A stretch of DNA of 54,463 nucleotides from Clostridia bacterium (GCA_017396845.1 JAFQKQ010000024.1:1-54463); one strand, 5' to 3'; positions 16,643 through 25,128 are shown, numbered from the stretch's first letter. Numbers and translations: made by a program. The notes: generated by a model not told the origin, from the sequence alone.

Positions 16643-17776
16643 TTATTTTGCGCCTACGTATACGCCGTTTTCGATGATAACCGCGGTGGGAGTCTTGTCA
16701 ACTTCACCGGTGGAATCCCAGTGCATAACACCGGTCAGACCGTTGATCTCGACGGTCGGGAATACTTCGATCAGCATTTCGCATGCATCTTCGGGGCTGG
16801 TCTCGGCGGTGATGCCGGCCTTCTCAACGGCTGCGAACAGCGCGTAAACGCCGTCATAAGCGTCTGCCGCGAACTGGTTCGGGATGTCACCGTAGGTGTT
16901 CTGGTAGGTGGTTACGAAGTTTACGGTGAGCTCGTCCTGCGCGTCGGCAGAGAAGGGGGTAAGGAGCATTACGCCTTCGGCGAGGCTCTTGTCGAAGCCT
17001 TCGAGCGCGAGAATGCCGTCCATGCCGTCAACGCCGAAGAATACGGGGCTGAAGTCGATGGCGTTAGACTGGGAGAGAATCATGGAAGCGGGGGTGTAGT
17101 AGATGGGGAGGAATACCAGCTCGGCGCCGGCATTCTTCATTTCGGCGATCTGAACGGAGAAGTCTGCGTTCTTGTCGTCGGAGAAGGAGGACGTGGCTAC
17201 GATTTCAAGGCCCAGCTCGTTTGCTCTGGCGAGGAAGGACTGGTAGATGCCGACGGAGTAGTCCTGCGCGTTGTTGTAGATGATGCCGACCTTTGTGGCC
17301 AGCTTGTGATCTACGATGTACTGCGCGGATGCGGTTCCCTGTGCGGAATCCTTGAAGCATACGCGGTAGATGTTGTCCTTGCCTACGGTGATGGCGTCGG
17401 CAGAGCCGGAGGGAGTGAGCATGAAGATGCGCTCTTCATAGGCATACTCGGAAACGGCGATGCAGGAGCCGGAGGTTACGGTGCCCAGCATGATGGTTAC
17501 GCCGTCGTCGAGGAGCTTGTTATAGGCGTTTACGCCCAGCTCGCCGTCGCCCTGGTCGTCTTCTGCGAGGATTTCGAACTGTACGCCGCCCTTGGCGTTG
17601 ATTTCTGCGGCTGCGATCTTTGCGCCGTATTCAACGGCCAGACCATACTGGGCATAGGGGCCGGTCAGAGGGCCGATAATGCCGATCTTGATGGCGTCTT
17701 CTGCCATCGCGAAGGGTACGCACAGCGCCATAGCGACTACGAGAAGCACGGTAATGAGAGTCTTGGTGAACTTCAT
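16643..17776 (-). CDS. livJ: Liv-type periplasmic-fold substrate-binding protein
   Basis: 377 residues. Signal peptide MKFTKTLITVLL...AMA with a predicted type I cleavage before EDAIKIG, then the Leu/Ile/Val-binding fold with IGIIGPLTGPYAQYG and GSADAITVG. There is no lipobox cysteine at the cleavage site (the only Cys is in ALCVPF), which is unusual for a binding protein in a monoderm. The start at 17776 has AGGAGG 8 nt upstream; a longer frame to 17866 overlaps the promoter. It delivers its ligand to LivHMGF. Ligand could be branched-chain amino acids, amides or another small polar molecule. Confidence 0.92.
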   Translation of the reverse strand: MKFTKTLITVLLVVAMALCVPFAMAEDAIKIGIIGPLTGPYAQYGLAVEYGAKIAAAEINAKGGVQFEILAEDDQGDGELGVNAYNKLLDDGVTIMLGTVTSGSCIAVSEYAYEERIFMLTPSGSADAITVGKDNIYRVCFKDSAQGTASAQYIVDHKLATKVGIIYNNAQDYSVGIYQSFLARANELGLEIVATSSFSDDKNADFSVQIAEMKNAGAELVFLPIYYTPASMILSQSNAIDFSPVFFGVDGMDGILALEGFDKSLAEGVMLLTPFSADAQDELTVNFVTTYQNTYGDIPNQFAADAYDGVYALFAAVEKAGITAETSPEDACEMLIEVFPTVEINGLTGVMHWDSTGEVDKTPTAVIIENGVYVGAK

Positions 17777-17847
17777 AGTGGATTCCTCCTGATGCGTATT
17801 TTCGTTTAGGAACGCATATATACAATATGTGCGAAAACGATATGGGT

Positions 17848-17876
17848 AATATACACTCCCTATCACGGATTGTCAA
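17848..17876 (-). promoter_or_regulatory. SigA-type promoter of the liv operon
   Basis: Minus strand: perfect -35 TTGACA (17876-17871), 17-nt spacer, -10 TATATT (17853-17848). The leader to the livJ start is about 65 nt. Confidence 0.85.
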
Positions 17877-18515
17877 GAGAATCTGCCTGTATTTTATGCA
17901 ATCTTCATTTTTGAATTCAAAAGGCGAACAATATTTCCGTATTGTTTATAGGGCAGCGTATTTTTCGAATCAAAATGAAGGGAAACGGATAGCCGTAAAT
18001 GATTTTGATAAGTTTTTTCGAAATGAATCATGTATGATTGGAAGGATAAGAATGTACGAGATAGAATAGACATGCATATAATACGGCTTATTATGTATAA
18101 ATGGTATGCGCGATGAGTAAATAAACACTTTAGAAGACGCAGACAGGGAAGAATGCGAAGCTGTAGACATACGAAAAAACACATTTTTTCCCTGATTTGC
18201 ATCACGAAATCGCACATGAACATAATACTTCTTCCCTAATGCCTGTACTTTGGAAAGGCCATTGTTTGCCGTACGATTTATATGATATTCCTGAAAGGTT
18301 TCCCACGCTTTCATCGGGGTAAGGCTTCGCCGGACAAAAAACTGCCGCAGAACTTTTTCTTTCTGCGACAGTTTTCAGGTGAAGAAAGTTGTTTAAGCAT
18401 TATCACGGAAAGGAAGATTTGTGAGCGGCAAAGGGATGGGGCGCTAAAGTACGTTGGATGCTCTTACGGACTCCGCGATTACACTTTGCCTACTTAGAAA
18501 AATCGGCATAAGCCC
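17877..18515. other. AT-rich gap of about 640 nt without a convincing gene
   Basis: Between the liv promoter and the DUF1294 gene. Short frames occur on both strands, but none has a ribosome site and protein-like composition. A perfect 14-bp palindrome (17909-17922, TTTTGAATTCAAAA) lies about 33 nt upstream of the liv -35 and could be an operator or chance in AT-rich DNA. The terminator at 18332-18375 closes the DUF1294 transcript. Confidence 0.5.
18332..18375 (-). terminator. Terminator downstream of the DUF1294 gene
   Basis: 15-bp stem 18375-18361 / 18352-18338 with one mismatch and an 8-nt loop; on the minus strand it runs into TTTTTT. About 140 nt past the DUF1294 stop. Confidence 0.75.
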
Positions 18516-18782
18516 TTATTTTACGAAAAGCCAGACCAGAAGTGCAACTTGCATGATCAGGAACAGAGGTACGGTCAGCGTGAATTTCTTTTTTAGCGTC
18601 TTGTGCCGTAAAAGATACATGGCGGCGATGGCGCCGGGCGCACCGAAGAGGAAGGACAGAAGCAGAAGCGTTTTTTCGGGAATGCGCCAGCCGCCCTTTT
18701 TTGCCTGCCGCTTGTCGTGGGCGTACGCGATAAACGTACATAAGCTCATAACCGCTTCTATCGAAATCAAGATCGTCGTCAT
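18516..18782 (-). CDS. DUF1294 family small membrane protein
   Basis: 88 residues with three hydrophobic stretches (about 3-18, 38-58, 69-87) and the DUF1294 markers AYAHDKRQAKKG, RIPEKTLL and LLRHKTLKKKF. The function of the family is unknown. It is a single-gene unit: a consensus promoter lies 40-68 nt upstream and a terminator downstream. A small inner-membrane role is all that can be said. Confidence 0.85.
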   Translation of the reverse strand: MTTILISIEAVMSLCTFIAYAHDKRQAKKGGWRIPEKTLLLLSFLFGAPGAIAAMYLLRHKTLKKKFTLTVPLFLIMQVALLVWLFVK

Positions 18783-18821
18783 AATATCCCTCGCTTTCTG
18801 CGTATATTTTTTTCACTGCGT

Positions 18822-18850
18822 ATTATACATGAATCATCCGCCGCTTTCAA
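18822..18850 (-). promoter_or_regulatory. SigA-type promoter of the DUF1294 gene
   Basis: Minus strand: -35 TTGAAA (18850-18845), 17-nt spacer, -10 TATAAT (18827-18822). It sits directly behind the end of the UroD-like gene at 18860. Confidence 0.8.
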
Positions 18851-18859
18851 TCGTCAGCG

Positions 18860-19864
18860 TCAGATCACCGCTTTTTCGGCGTATTCCCTGAATAGCTTCA
18901 GATAGATCCTGTAGTTTTCATAGGAAACGCCCGGCGGGGTCTGATGATCGACCGAGGGCGCGAAGCCGCCCTGACGCATAATGGGAAGCAGGCGCTCGAA
19001 TTCCGCGCGCATGGCTTCCTCGCCCTTGTTCATGACCATTTTGTCAAAGTGACCTATGAACAGAAAATCCGGGTGGCGAAGTCTGAGCGCTTCAAGATCC
19101 ACGCCCGCCTGGCGTTCCAGAGGCAGTATGCCCTGAATGCCCGCGCGCTTGAACCAGTCGATGGCTTTCGAAATATCGCCGTCGGAATCGATAAATACCT
19201 TCGTTCCGCTTTTTCGGATCGGCGGGATCATTTTTTCGTAGTACGGCAGCATGAATTCATTAAACAGCTTTTCGGAGATCATGGGGCCGTTATTATAGCT
19301 CATGTCCTCTGCAAAGGTCATAAAATCGGGCGTAAAGTATTCAAGCACGCGCTCGAATATGCGCATATTGTACTTGCACAGATCCTCATTGATCATGTGC
19401 ATAAGCTCCGGCTCGTCGTAAAACGCGTAGAGGTGGTTTTCGATGCCGAGCAATGTTCTCGGCCCCCAGAATGGCCCCTCCTGCGTGATCCACAGTATTG
19501 CTTCGCCGTTTTTCTGCATTTTGGCATGCAGTTTCATTTTTTTATCGTCAATGGGGTTATCGGGATAGAGAGTCGGCTTTATTTCTTTGTATTCCCGAAC
19601 GGAGGTAACGAGCGGAGAACCGTGATATGCGGGCTTCGGCGTTGCGCCTGTTTTGAAGCCGATCCAGGTTTGCAGGTGAAGATCAAGCCCCATTTGCAGG
19701 TGCAGGCTTTCCCATTCGCTCAAGCCGTTTATGCTTTGAAGCGTTACGCCTTCTTCCCTCCAGCGCTCGATTGTCTTGTCCCACCAGGTTGCCCATTCGA
19801 GCATGGGAAGCCGATCCGGTTTTTCAAAGTTCATGGTCTTTAAAAAGCGCTCGCGAACAGTCAC
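18860..19864 (-). CDS. UroD-like protein, DSDG subgroup (second of three)
   Basis: 334 residues of the uroporphyrinogen decarboxylase superfamily. The N terminus MTVRERFLKTMNFEKPDRLP is the usual opening of these proteins. The position of the MtaA zinc motif reads VFIDSDGDI (D226, D228), followed by ILPLERQAGVD and FLFIGHFDK, close to the pattern in the protein at 11642. It starts with GTG, with AAGGGGG about 8 nt upstream. It lies 35 nt behind a DUF4317 gene on the same strand and may share its transcript. It is unlikely to be a haem-pathway decarboxylase, as no other such genes are near except the distant hemZ. Confidence 0.8.
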   Translation of the reverse strand: MTVRERFLKTMNFEKPDRLPMLEWATWWDKTIERWREEGVTLQSINGLSEWESLHLQMGLDLHLQTWIGFKTGATPKPAYHGSPLVTSVREYKEIKPTLYPDNPIDDKKMKLHAKMQKNGEAILWITQEGPFWGPRTLLGIENHLYAFYDEPELMHMINEDLCKYNMRIFERVLEYFTPDFMTFAEDMSYNNGPMISEKLFNEFMLPYYEKMIPPIRKSGTKVFIDSDGDISKAIDWFKRAGIQGILPLERQAGVDLEALRLRHPDFLFIGHFDKMVMNKGEEAMRAEFERLLPIMRQGGFAPSVDHQTPPGVSYENYRIYLKLFREYAEKAVI

Positions 19865-19899
19865 CGTATTATCCCCCTTTTTTTTCGTATATACGGGAA

Positions 19900-21027
19900 T
19901 CAGATTCCTACCGACATACCGTTTACCGTTACGCCCTCATCGGCGCGGATGAGTATGTATTTGATTCCGTCGATCACGCGGGTTTCGATCAGCCCTGCGC
20001 GGTCGGGGCTTACGCGAACAACTACATCGGGCGTTCTGACTTCAAACTGTCTCTCGTTTGCGATGGATGCGGCGGGGATGTCCATGCCCAGTCCGAACGT
20101 ATCATCAAAGCTTTTTTCAAACGCTTCCGTCTTTGTGTCGGAAACGCCGCACTCAGTAAGCATCCGGCTCACCTCGCGCTTGGTGATTCTGGCGGGCTCG
20201 GCTTCTTTGTCGCTTTTCTGCTCTTCCAGGCGCCGATTGATTTGTTCGTTTACCGCCTGAACGACCTCCATGCTGCATTCATCTTCAAGCGCTTCAACCA
20301 GAAGACTCTGAAACGCTTCCTTCTGTTCGGCGGCGGGGATTACCTCGCTTGTCTTTAATACCGCATCCGTGAAGTCGGCATGGCAGTCGGAGAGATCCTT
20401 TGTATAGAAAAGCGCTTTATGAATGTTGGGGCCTCTGTCTTCATAAGCAGGGAACATAAAGCCCATTTCCGGCGGAGCTACCACCCAATCGGGATCCTTT
20501 GAATGGAAGTCGTTCTCGCTTGCAATGTAGCTGAGCGCAGCCTTTGACTGCTTGACGGGGCATACGGCGCAGATGAGATAGCTGAAAACATTGTCGCTTT
20601 CAAGGCTTTCCAGTTCGCCGTCCGATGATTTCACAGGTACATCGTACGCGTCATGCATGACGAGGATTAGATAATTTCCTTCAATTTGCGTGCTTTCGAT
20701 GATTCGGGTGAAAAAATCGTTTACCGTATCATCGTTAAGCAGCGCTTCTTTATTCATATCGGTAAGCCGGCCGTGTTCTTCGCCTTCCATCACCTGATCT
20801 ACCGGAAAATGAAGCTCCATCAGGTTTTTTCCTACGTCGCCGGAGAGAATGCGCTTAAATATCTGCATATAGCTGTCCGCCTCCGTTTCGGGAAGCGATA
20901 TCAGCGGGCGGTGAAAGGCGGAAATGACGGCTCTATTCCCGTTTACATAACAGCCGCGGATTTCGATGGGATTATGGCTTTCGGGATTCAGCCTTTTGCG
21001 GATTTCGGAGATATCCTTTTTATTCAT
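19900..21027 (-). CDS. DUF4317 family protein
   Basis: 375 residues beginning MNKKDISEIRKRLNPE and continuing RGCYVNGNRAVIS, which matches the DUF4317 family common in Clostridia. It is soluble, with no signal peptide, acidic in the middle and ending in a compact beta-rich domain (about 310-375, VRVSPDRAGLIETRVIDG). No enzyme motif was recognised and the family function is unknown. A good promoter lies 42-70 nt upstream; the UroD-like gene follows. Confidence 0.85.
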   Translation of the reverse strand: MNKKDISEIRKRLNPESHNPIEIRGCYVNGNRAVISAFHRPLISLPETEADSYMQIFKRILSGDVGKNLMELHFPVDQVMEGEEHGRLTDMNKEALLNDDTVNDFFTRIIESTQIEGNYLILVMHDAYDVPVKSSDGELESLESDNVFSYLICAVCPVKQSKAALSYIASENDFHSKDPDWVVAPPEMGFMFPAYEDRGPNIHKALFYTKDLSDCHADFTDAVLKTSEVIPAAEQKEAFQSLLVEALEDECSMEVVQAVNEQINRRLEEQKSDKEAEPARITKREVSRMLTECGVSDTKTEAFEKSFDDTFGLGMDIPAASIANERQFEVRTPDVVVRVSPDRAGLIETRVIDGIKYILIRADEGVTVNGMSVGI

Positions 21028-21068
21028 GAAGTTATCCTCGCTTGTCAGATTTATCCCTGCGGGATTTA

Positions 21069-21097
21069 ATCATATTCCATTTGGCGAATCCCGTCAA
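21069..21097 (-). promoter_or_regulatory. SigA-type promoter of the DUF4317 gene
   Basis: Minus strand: -35 TTGACG (21097-21092), 17-nt spacer, -10 TATGAT (21074-21069). Confidence 0.75.
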
Positions 21098-21119
21098 GAG
21101 GGAATATGGGAGATGATGC

Positions 21120-21152
21120 AAAAAAGCTGCCGGAGTATTTTCCGGCAGCTTT
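21120..21152 (-). terminator. Terminator of the Gfo/Idh/MocA gene
   Basis: Perfect 12-bp stem 21152-21141 / 21134-21123 with a 6-nt loop, then six T on the minus strand. It is 15 nt past the oxidoreductase stop. Confidence 0.9.
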
Positions 21153-21166
21153 CAAAAGAAAAATGA

Positions 21167-22333
21167 TTAGATTTCGGGAATCTCCACTTCGATTTCCTTG
21201 CCGATCTCGCTGGACTTGTAGATGCCGTCGATGATGGCCTGGTTGTAGAGAATCTGGCTGGTGGGGACGGGCGCGGGCTCATTGTTGATGATGGCGTCCA
21301 GGAAGCTTCTGATCTTCTTGTAGAACAGGCCCTTGCCGCTGCTGTCCTTAAGAATCGGGATCTTCTCCTCCATCATAACGCCGGCCAGATCGTGATACAG
21401 CGTCATTTCGCCGCCGACGGTGCCGTTCCAGCACTCGGTGGAAGGAATGCGCAGACCACCCTTGGTGCCCATGATGATGGTGTCGCCGGGGGTGTCCAGA
21501 TGCATCGCCCATGCAATACGGAAGTCGAGCACGATGTCGCCTTCCAGGCGGATGAATGCGGCCGCGAAATCGTCTACGGAGAAGCGCTTGGCGTTTTCTT
21601 CCGCGGTGTGGAAGCGGTCGGCATACTGGGTTTCGGGATTGGTGCCGAAGAAGGCGCTCTTATATCCGGAAACGGTCAGGGGCTTGGGATAGCCGATGGC
21701 ATTCAGCACCATATCGAGGGAATAGCAGCCGATATCGCCCAGCGCGCCGATGCCGCCGGTGGACTTTTCGATAAAGGTACTGTTCGGGATGCCGCGGCGG
21801 CGGCCGCCGCCGGTCTGGATGTAGTAGATCTTACCAAGAACGCCGGAATCGACGATCTTCTTGATCATCTGCATATTTACGTCTCCGCGGGGCTGGAAAC
21901 CGATGGAGAGCAGCTTTCCGCTCTTCTTCTCTGCGCGGCATACTTCAACCGCCTCGTCCAGCGTTACGGTGAACGGCTTCTCAAGCAGTACGTTTACGCC
22001 GTGCTCGAGCGCGTAGATGGTGGGAATGGCGTGAGCGGTATTGTAGGTGCATACGCTTACCGCATCCAGCTCTTCGTTGTCGATCATTTCCTTGTGGCTG
22101 GGATAGAAGCGAACGCCTTCTACGCCGTAGCGCTTCATGAAAGCTTCTGCCTTGCCGGGGATCAGATCCGCTGCGGCGACGATTTCTACGTCTTCCATCT
22201 CTTTATAGCTTTCAATATGGGCTTCCGCAATCCAACCGGTGCCGATAATACCGATTTTCAGCTTTTTGGTTACTGCTGCTTTTTCCTCTTCAAAGCTCTG
22301 GGTAAACTGGTTGAGTACCTGATCGTTCGCCAT
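21167..22333 (-). CDS. Gfo/Idh/MocA family NAD(P)-dependent oxidoreductase
   Basis: 388 residues from the ATG at 22333, chosen because GGAGGG lies 7 nt upstream. A 24-residue lead precedes the Rossmann motif IGIIGTGWIAEAHI (about 27). The family motif EKPF is in LLEKPFTVT (about 118) and the C-terminal catalytic region includes GGIGALGDIGCYSLD, with D and H/Y positions typical of sugar or inositol dehydrogenases. It probably oxidises or reduces a sugar or cyclitol; the substrate cannot be read. It is transcribed away from an AraC regulator, and the shared upstream region holds a matched pair of inverted sequences, so control by that regulator is likely. Confidence 0.88.
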   Translation of the reverse strand: MANDQVLNQFTQSFEEEKAAVTKKLKIGIIGTGWIAEAHIESYKEMEDVEIVAAADLIPGKAEAFMKRYGVEGVRFYPSHKEMIDNEELDAVSVCTYNTAHAIPTIYALEHGVNVLLEKPFTVTLDEAVEVCRAEKKSGKLLSIGFQPRGDVNMQMIKKIVDSGVLGKIYYIQTGGGRRRGIPNSTFIEKSTGGIGALGDIGCYSLDMVLNAIGYPKPLTVSGYKSAFFGTNPETQYADRFHTAEENAKRFSVDDFAAAFIRLEGDIVLDFRIAWAMHLDTPGDTIIMGTKGGLRIPSTECWNGTVGGEMTLYHDLAGVMMEEKIPILKDSSGKGLFYKKIRSFLDAIINNEPAPVPTSQILYNQAIIDGIYKSSEIGKEIEVEIPEI

Positions 22334-22369
22334 GTGAATGCCCTCCAATATACATATATAGTTCTCACG

Positions 22370-22442
22370 CATTAATCACAGCCTATTGACATTTTATCAC
22401 AGGTGGAATATCATATGTATGTGAAATACGGCGTGATTAATG
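22370..22442. promoter_or_regulatory. Candidate operator pair for the AraC-type regulator
   Basis: CATTAATCAC at 22370-22379 and its exact reverse complement GTGATTAATG at 22433-22442. Centres are 63 bp apart, six helical turns, so both face the same side. One lies close upstream of the oxidoreductase, the other downstream of the araC promoter. Confidence 0.5.
22386..22414 (+). promoter_or_regulatory. SigA-type promoter of the AraC regulator gene
   Basis: Perfect -35 TTGACA (22386-22391), 17-nt spacer, -10 TATCAT (22409-22414). The predicted start near 22421 rules out upstream start codons at 22403 and 22415. A second TATAAT with an extended TG motif (22454-22459) lies too close to the gene start to leave a ribosome site. 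Confidence 0.7.
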
Positions 22443-22474
22443 ACGATTTGTGCTATAATTTTCGGGAGATAAAA

Positions 22475-23290
22475 ATGTACGAGCTTTTTGAAAGACACCG
22501 GGATATCATGAAGGAATGCGTAATCTGGGATTCGGGGCGCGTGTACTGCCTTCCGCATTATCATTCCGGGGTTGAAATTGTGTACGTTCTTGAAGGAAAG
22601 GTAACGGCTGTCATCGGCGGAAGAAACGTAAGCGCGGGGGCGGGCGAAGTTTTTGTAAGCGGCTGCTATACCGTGCATTCGTACGGGGATGAATTGAGCC
22701 CTGCTGTGGTTACCATCATTCCGCCGGGCGAGGTGCCGGCGATTGAAAAGATGCTGATTTCCGGCAGATTTGTGTCGCCTGTATTCAGAGACGATACGGG
22801 CGAGCTTAAGGAAATGCTGATGCTTCTCAAAAATAACCATCAGGATAGTACCGTCCGCATGGGCATGTGCTATGCGATATTGGGTTTTATCATGAAAAAA
22901 GCCGGCTTTGAAGCGACCGACAGCGCGCATCGGGGCGGCGTAATGGCGGAGGTGCTGAGCTATCTTACGAAAAATTATGCGCAGAACAATCTGTCCGCGC
23001 AGTCTTTAGCCGCGTATTTCGGTTACAGCCGCAGCCGGTTTTCGCATCTGTTCAAAGCCAATATCGGCGTGAGCATACCAAGGTACATCAATATTCTTCG
23101 CTGCCGGAACGCTGCCAAGGTACTGGTGGAGACGGATATGGCGGTGGTGGACGTTGCGATCAACGCGGGATTCAACAATTCGCATACGTTTTATGTGGCG
23201 TTTCGGGAGATCTACGGCATGACGCCGGGAGATTATGTAAAGGCGGCAAGGGACGCCGCCGAGAGGGAAGGAAAGGAAAGCGGGCGGTGA
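22475..23290 (+). CDS. AraC family transcriptional regulator with cupin sensor domain
   Basis: 271 residues from the ATG at 22475 (GGGAG about 6 nt upstream). The N-terminal part (about 10-95) is a cupin-like domain with HYHSGVEIVYVLEG, typical of sugar-sensing AraC proteins. The C-terminal part (about 155-255) is the double helix-turn-helix: LSAQSLAAYFGYSRSRFSHLFK and a second helix pair ending VAINAGFNNSHTFYVAFR then GMTPGDY. It probably senses a carbohydrate and controls the divergent oxidoreductase and itself. A small terminator overlaps its stop codon. Confidence 0.92.
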   Translation: MYELFERHRDIMKECVIWDSGRVYCLPHYHSGVEIVYVLEGKVTAVIGGRNVSAGAGEVFVSGCYTVHSYGDELSPAVVTIIPPGEVPAIEKMLISGRFVSPVFRDDTGELKEMLMLLKNNHQDSTVRMGMCYAILGFIMKKAGFEATDSAHRGGVMAEVLSYLTKNYAQNNLSAQSLAAYFGYSRSRFSHLFKANIGVSIPRYINILRCRNAAKVLVETDMAVVDVAINAGFNNSHTFYVAFREIYGMTPGDYVKAARDAAEREGKESGR

Positions 23291-23306
23291 AAACCGCCTT
23301 TTTTTA
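23283..23306 (+). terminator. Terminator overlapping the araC-type stop codon
   Basis: 6-bp GC stem (23283-23288 / 23293-23298) with a GAAA tetraloop, then seven or more T. The stem includes the T of the TGA stop. It serves the plus strand and may also slow the convergent spoIIP transcript. Confidence 0.75.
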
Positions 23307-24386
23307 TTTCTTTCCGCCTTTTTTACCGGAAAACATGCCGCCGGTCATTTCGCGGAAGCCGCCTGTCAGTTTTTTGCCCGCGCCCTTTAACGTACCGGTC
23401 GATACGAGCGCGAAAAGGATTGCGCCGGCAACCGATAAACCGATCAGCCATTTTACGCCCGTGGATACGCCCTTCTTTTCCGCATCCTTTTCCGTTGCCG
23501 CCTGTTCTTTGTTTGCGCTTGTCGGGTACAGAGATTGACTGATTACGTCGGCCATATATTCCGTGGAATCAATGGCGAGCGATTTATCGATTTCATGCGT
23601 ACCGAACTCCAGAAGAATCGCCTGCGGATAAAGATCCTGATTGTAATTGCCCTTGCCGATGTAGATATCTTTGATAAGCCCCGGATATTCCTTGTCGGCA
23701 ACACTTTTGAGCTTTTTGGCGAAGGCGCGGTTTTCACTGCTGTTTGCATTGTTCTTTCCGACAAACAGGCGAACCATGCTGGCTTCCTTTCCTTCGACTG
23801 TGGTTTCGTATTCATCTCTGTCAATACCGTCTCTGTGAATGTCGATCAGCGCATCCGGACTTTTTTTCATAAGCTCCGCCGCCACATTCCGGCTTCTTTT
23901 GTATGCGCCTGCATCGTGGGGATGAAATGTCTCTTCGGAATACACAGTCTCGATTCCGAGTTTTTCAAGGTTCTTTTTGAGCGCATTCCCCACGTCGTAA
24001 ATGCCTGCGTTTTTCATGAGCGAGGATTCTCCGTCGCCGGGAATGTAGGACTCATCCGAATGGGTGGAGTACATGCATATGAGCTTTCTGTCCTTTTCCT
24101 TGCCGCCGAGAGCGGATGCGGCTTCCACGGAAAGCGCCGGTTCATTTCCCATATCCCTTGCAATCGCGGTACGCGTTTTGTCGTCTGCGGACACGATTTC
24201 ATACAATCGGTTGTCGGAAGTGATATATTCGTCGCCCGGATACATTTTGCCAAGGCGCGATGTGATATAGCGGCCGTTTTCATCCGTCATTTTATATACG
24301 AATTCGTCCTCGGCTTCTTCGGAAAAAGCGCATGTCATGAGTAAAAAGGCGGTCAGCAGCAGTGGAATTATAAGCGTTTTTTTCAT
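23304..24386 (-). CDS. spoIIP: SpoIIP-type sporulation amidase with an unusual C-terminal membrane anchor
   Basis: 360 residues. An N-terminal signal sequence (1-22) is followed by a linker and the SpoIIP amidase core: MYSTHSDESYIP (H109, E112), DIHRDG (H184) and AILLEFGTH (E260), the expected zinc and catalytic positions. SpoIIP cuts septal peptidoglycan during engulfment of the forespore. Unusually, a membrane helix follows the catalytic domain (about 311-332) and ends in a short Gly/Lys-rich tail; the B. subtilis protein is anchored at the N terminus instead. The ATG at 24386 has AAAGGAGG upstream. The gene lies 16 nt behind a membrane protein gene. It shows that the organism forms endospores or descends from one that did. 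Confidence 0.88.
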   Translation of the reverse strand: MKKTLIIPLLLTAFLLMTCAFSEEAEDEFVYKMTDENGRYITSRLGKMYPGDEYITSDNRLYEIVSADDKTRTAIARDMGNEPALSVEAASALGGKEKDRKLICMYSTHSDESYIPGDGESSLMKNAGIYDVGNALKKNLEKLGIETVYSEETFHPHDAGAYKRSRNVAAELMKKSPDALIDIHRDGIDRDEYETTVEGKEASMVRLFVGKNNANSSENRAFAKKLKSVADKEYPGLIKDIYIGKGNYNQDLYPQAILLEFGTHEIDKSLAIDSTEYMADVISQSLYPTSANKEQAATEKDAEKKGVSTGVKWLIGLSVAGAILFALVSTGTLKGAGKKLTGGFREMTGGMFSGKKGGKK

Positions 24387-24402
24387 TTTTTCTTCGCCTC
24401 CT

Positions 24403-25023
24403 TTACGTATTTTCCGTTTTGGCGCCGCGGCGGATGCGTTCCCTGAATTCGCCCGTAAGCTCGCTTGCAAGATATGCGGTGACGCCCGATATCACGATTG
24501 CGTCCAGTATGCCGGCGCTTCCGAGATACAGCGTTTGCTCCGTGCCCTGAAGCCAAAGGGCGGTCGATTGAAACACGTCCGAAAGCACTATGCCCCAAAT
24601 GCCCGATATAAACGCGCATCTTCGGGAACGGGTCAGCGTGCACGAAATGAGGCCGCACAATACGCCGTAGAGGTAGTTTATGTCTATAAACATTTTGCCG
24701 GGCTCATCCGGGAAAAATATCCCGAGCGCCAATACCGCGCAGCCGGCTGCGAGCGACGCGATTGCCGTTCGAATGCGTTCATGATTTGTATCCGCCTTTA
24801 AAAACACATAAAGGCTCAAAAGCAGCGGAACGACCGCGCCGCCCAGCGATATTTTTATACGCCCGAACAGCGGAACGGGCGGCAGTATGCTTCCGATCAG
24901 AATCAATCCCACAAACAGAAGCGCCTGGCGGTCGGTCAGAGATAGCGCGTCCAGCACGCGCTGGCAGATGCCTGAAAAAACGAGTATGGAAACCAGAATG
25001 AGAAGAATGTGTCCTCCTGACAT
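24403..25023 (-). CDS. Polytopic membrane protein, DUF1614-like
   Basis: 206 residues with about six hydrophobic segments (for example ILLILVSILVFSG, LFVGLILIGSILPPVPLF, GGAVVPLLLSLYVFLK). The sequence layout, with GSILPPVP and GILDAIVISGVTAYLAS, resembles DUF1614 proteins, whose function is unknown. The ATG has GGAGG 9 nt upstream. It is immediately ahead of spoIIP with a 16-nt gap, so a link to sporulation or the cell envelope is inferred from position only. Family assignment is moderate. Confidence 0.6.
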   Translation of the reverse strand: MSGGHILLILVSILVFSGICQRVLDALSLTDRQALLFVGLILIGSILPPVPLFGRIKISLGGAVVPLLLSLYVFLKADTNHERIRTAIASLAAGCAVLALGIFFPDEPGKMFIDINYLYGVLCGLISCTLTRSRRCAFISGIWGIVLSDVFQSTALWLQGTEQTLYLGSAGILDAIVISGVTAYLASELTGEFRERIRRGAKTENT

Positions 25024-25128
25024 GCGTCTGATCCTCCGATTAGAATGTGACGAACTTAGTCTGCCGGATTTTTGCTTTTATATACCCGAAGATTGTTTTT
25101 TTATCCCTTTCAGGCAAGGCGGAATAAA

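Noticed and set aside
16556-17809. Long open frame on the plus strand opposite livJ (417 codons)
   Set aside because: It is antisense to a clear binding-protein gene with promoter, ribosome site and signal peptide; its Gly/Val/Asp-rich translation is a codon-bias shadow.
17894-18314. Possible small genes in the AT-rich gap after livJ
   Set aside because: Short overlapping frames on the minus strand without ribosome sites or recognisable protein character.
18860-19864. Haem-pathway uroporphyrinogen decarboxylase (hemE)
   Set aside because: The protein belongs to the wider superfamily, is one of three divergent copies and has no haem-synthesis neighbours.
22454-22459. Extended -10 TATAAT as the araC promoter
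   Set aside because: Its transcript would start within the ribosome site; the TTGACA/TATCAT pair upstream fits better.
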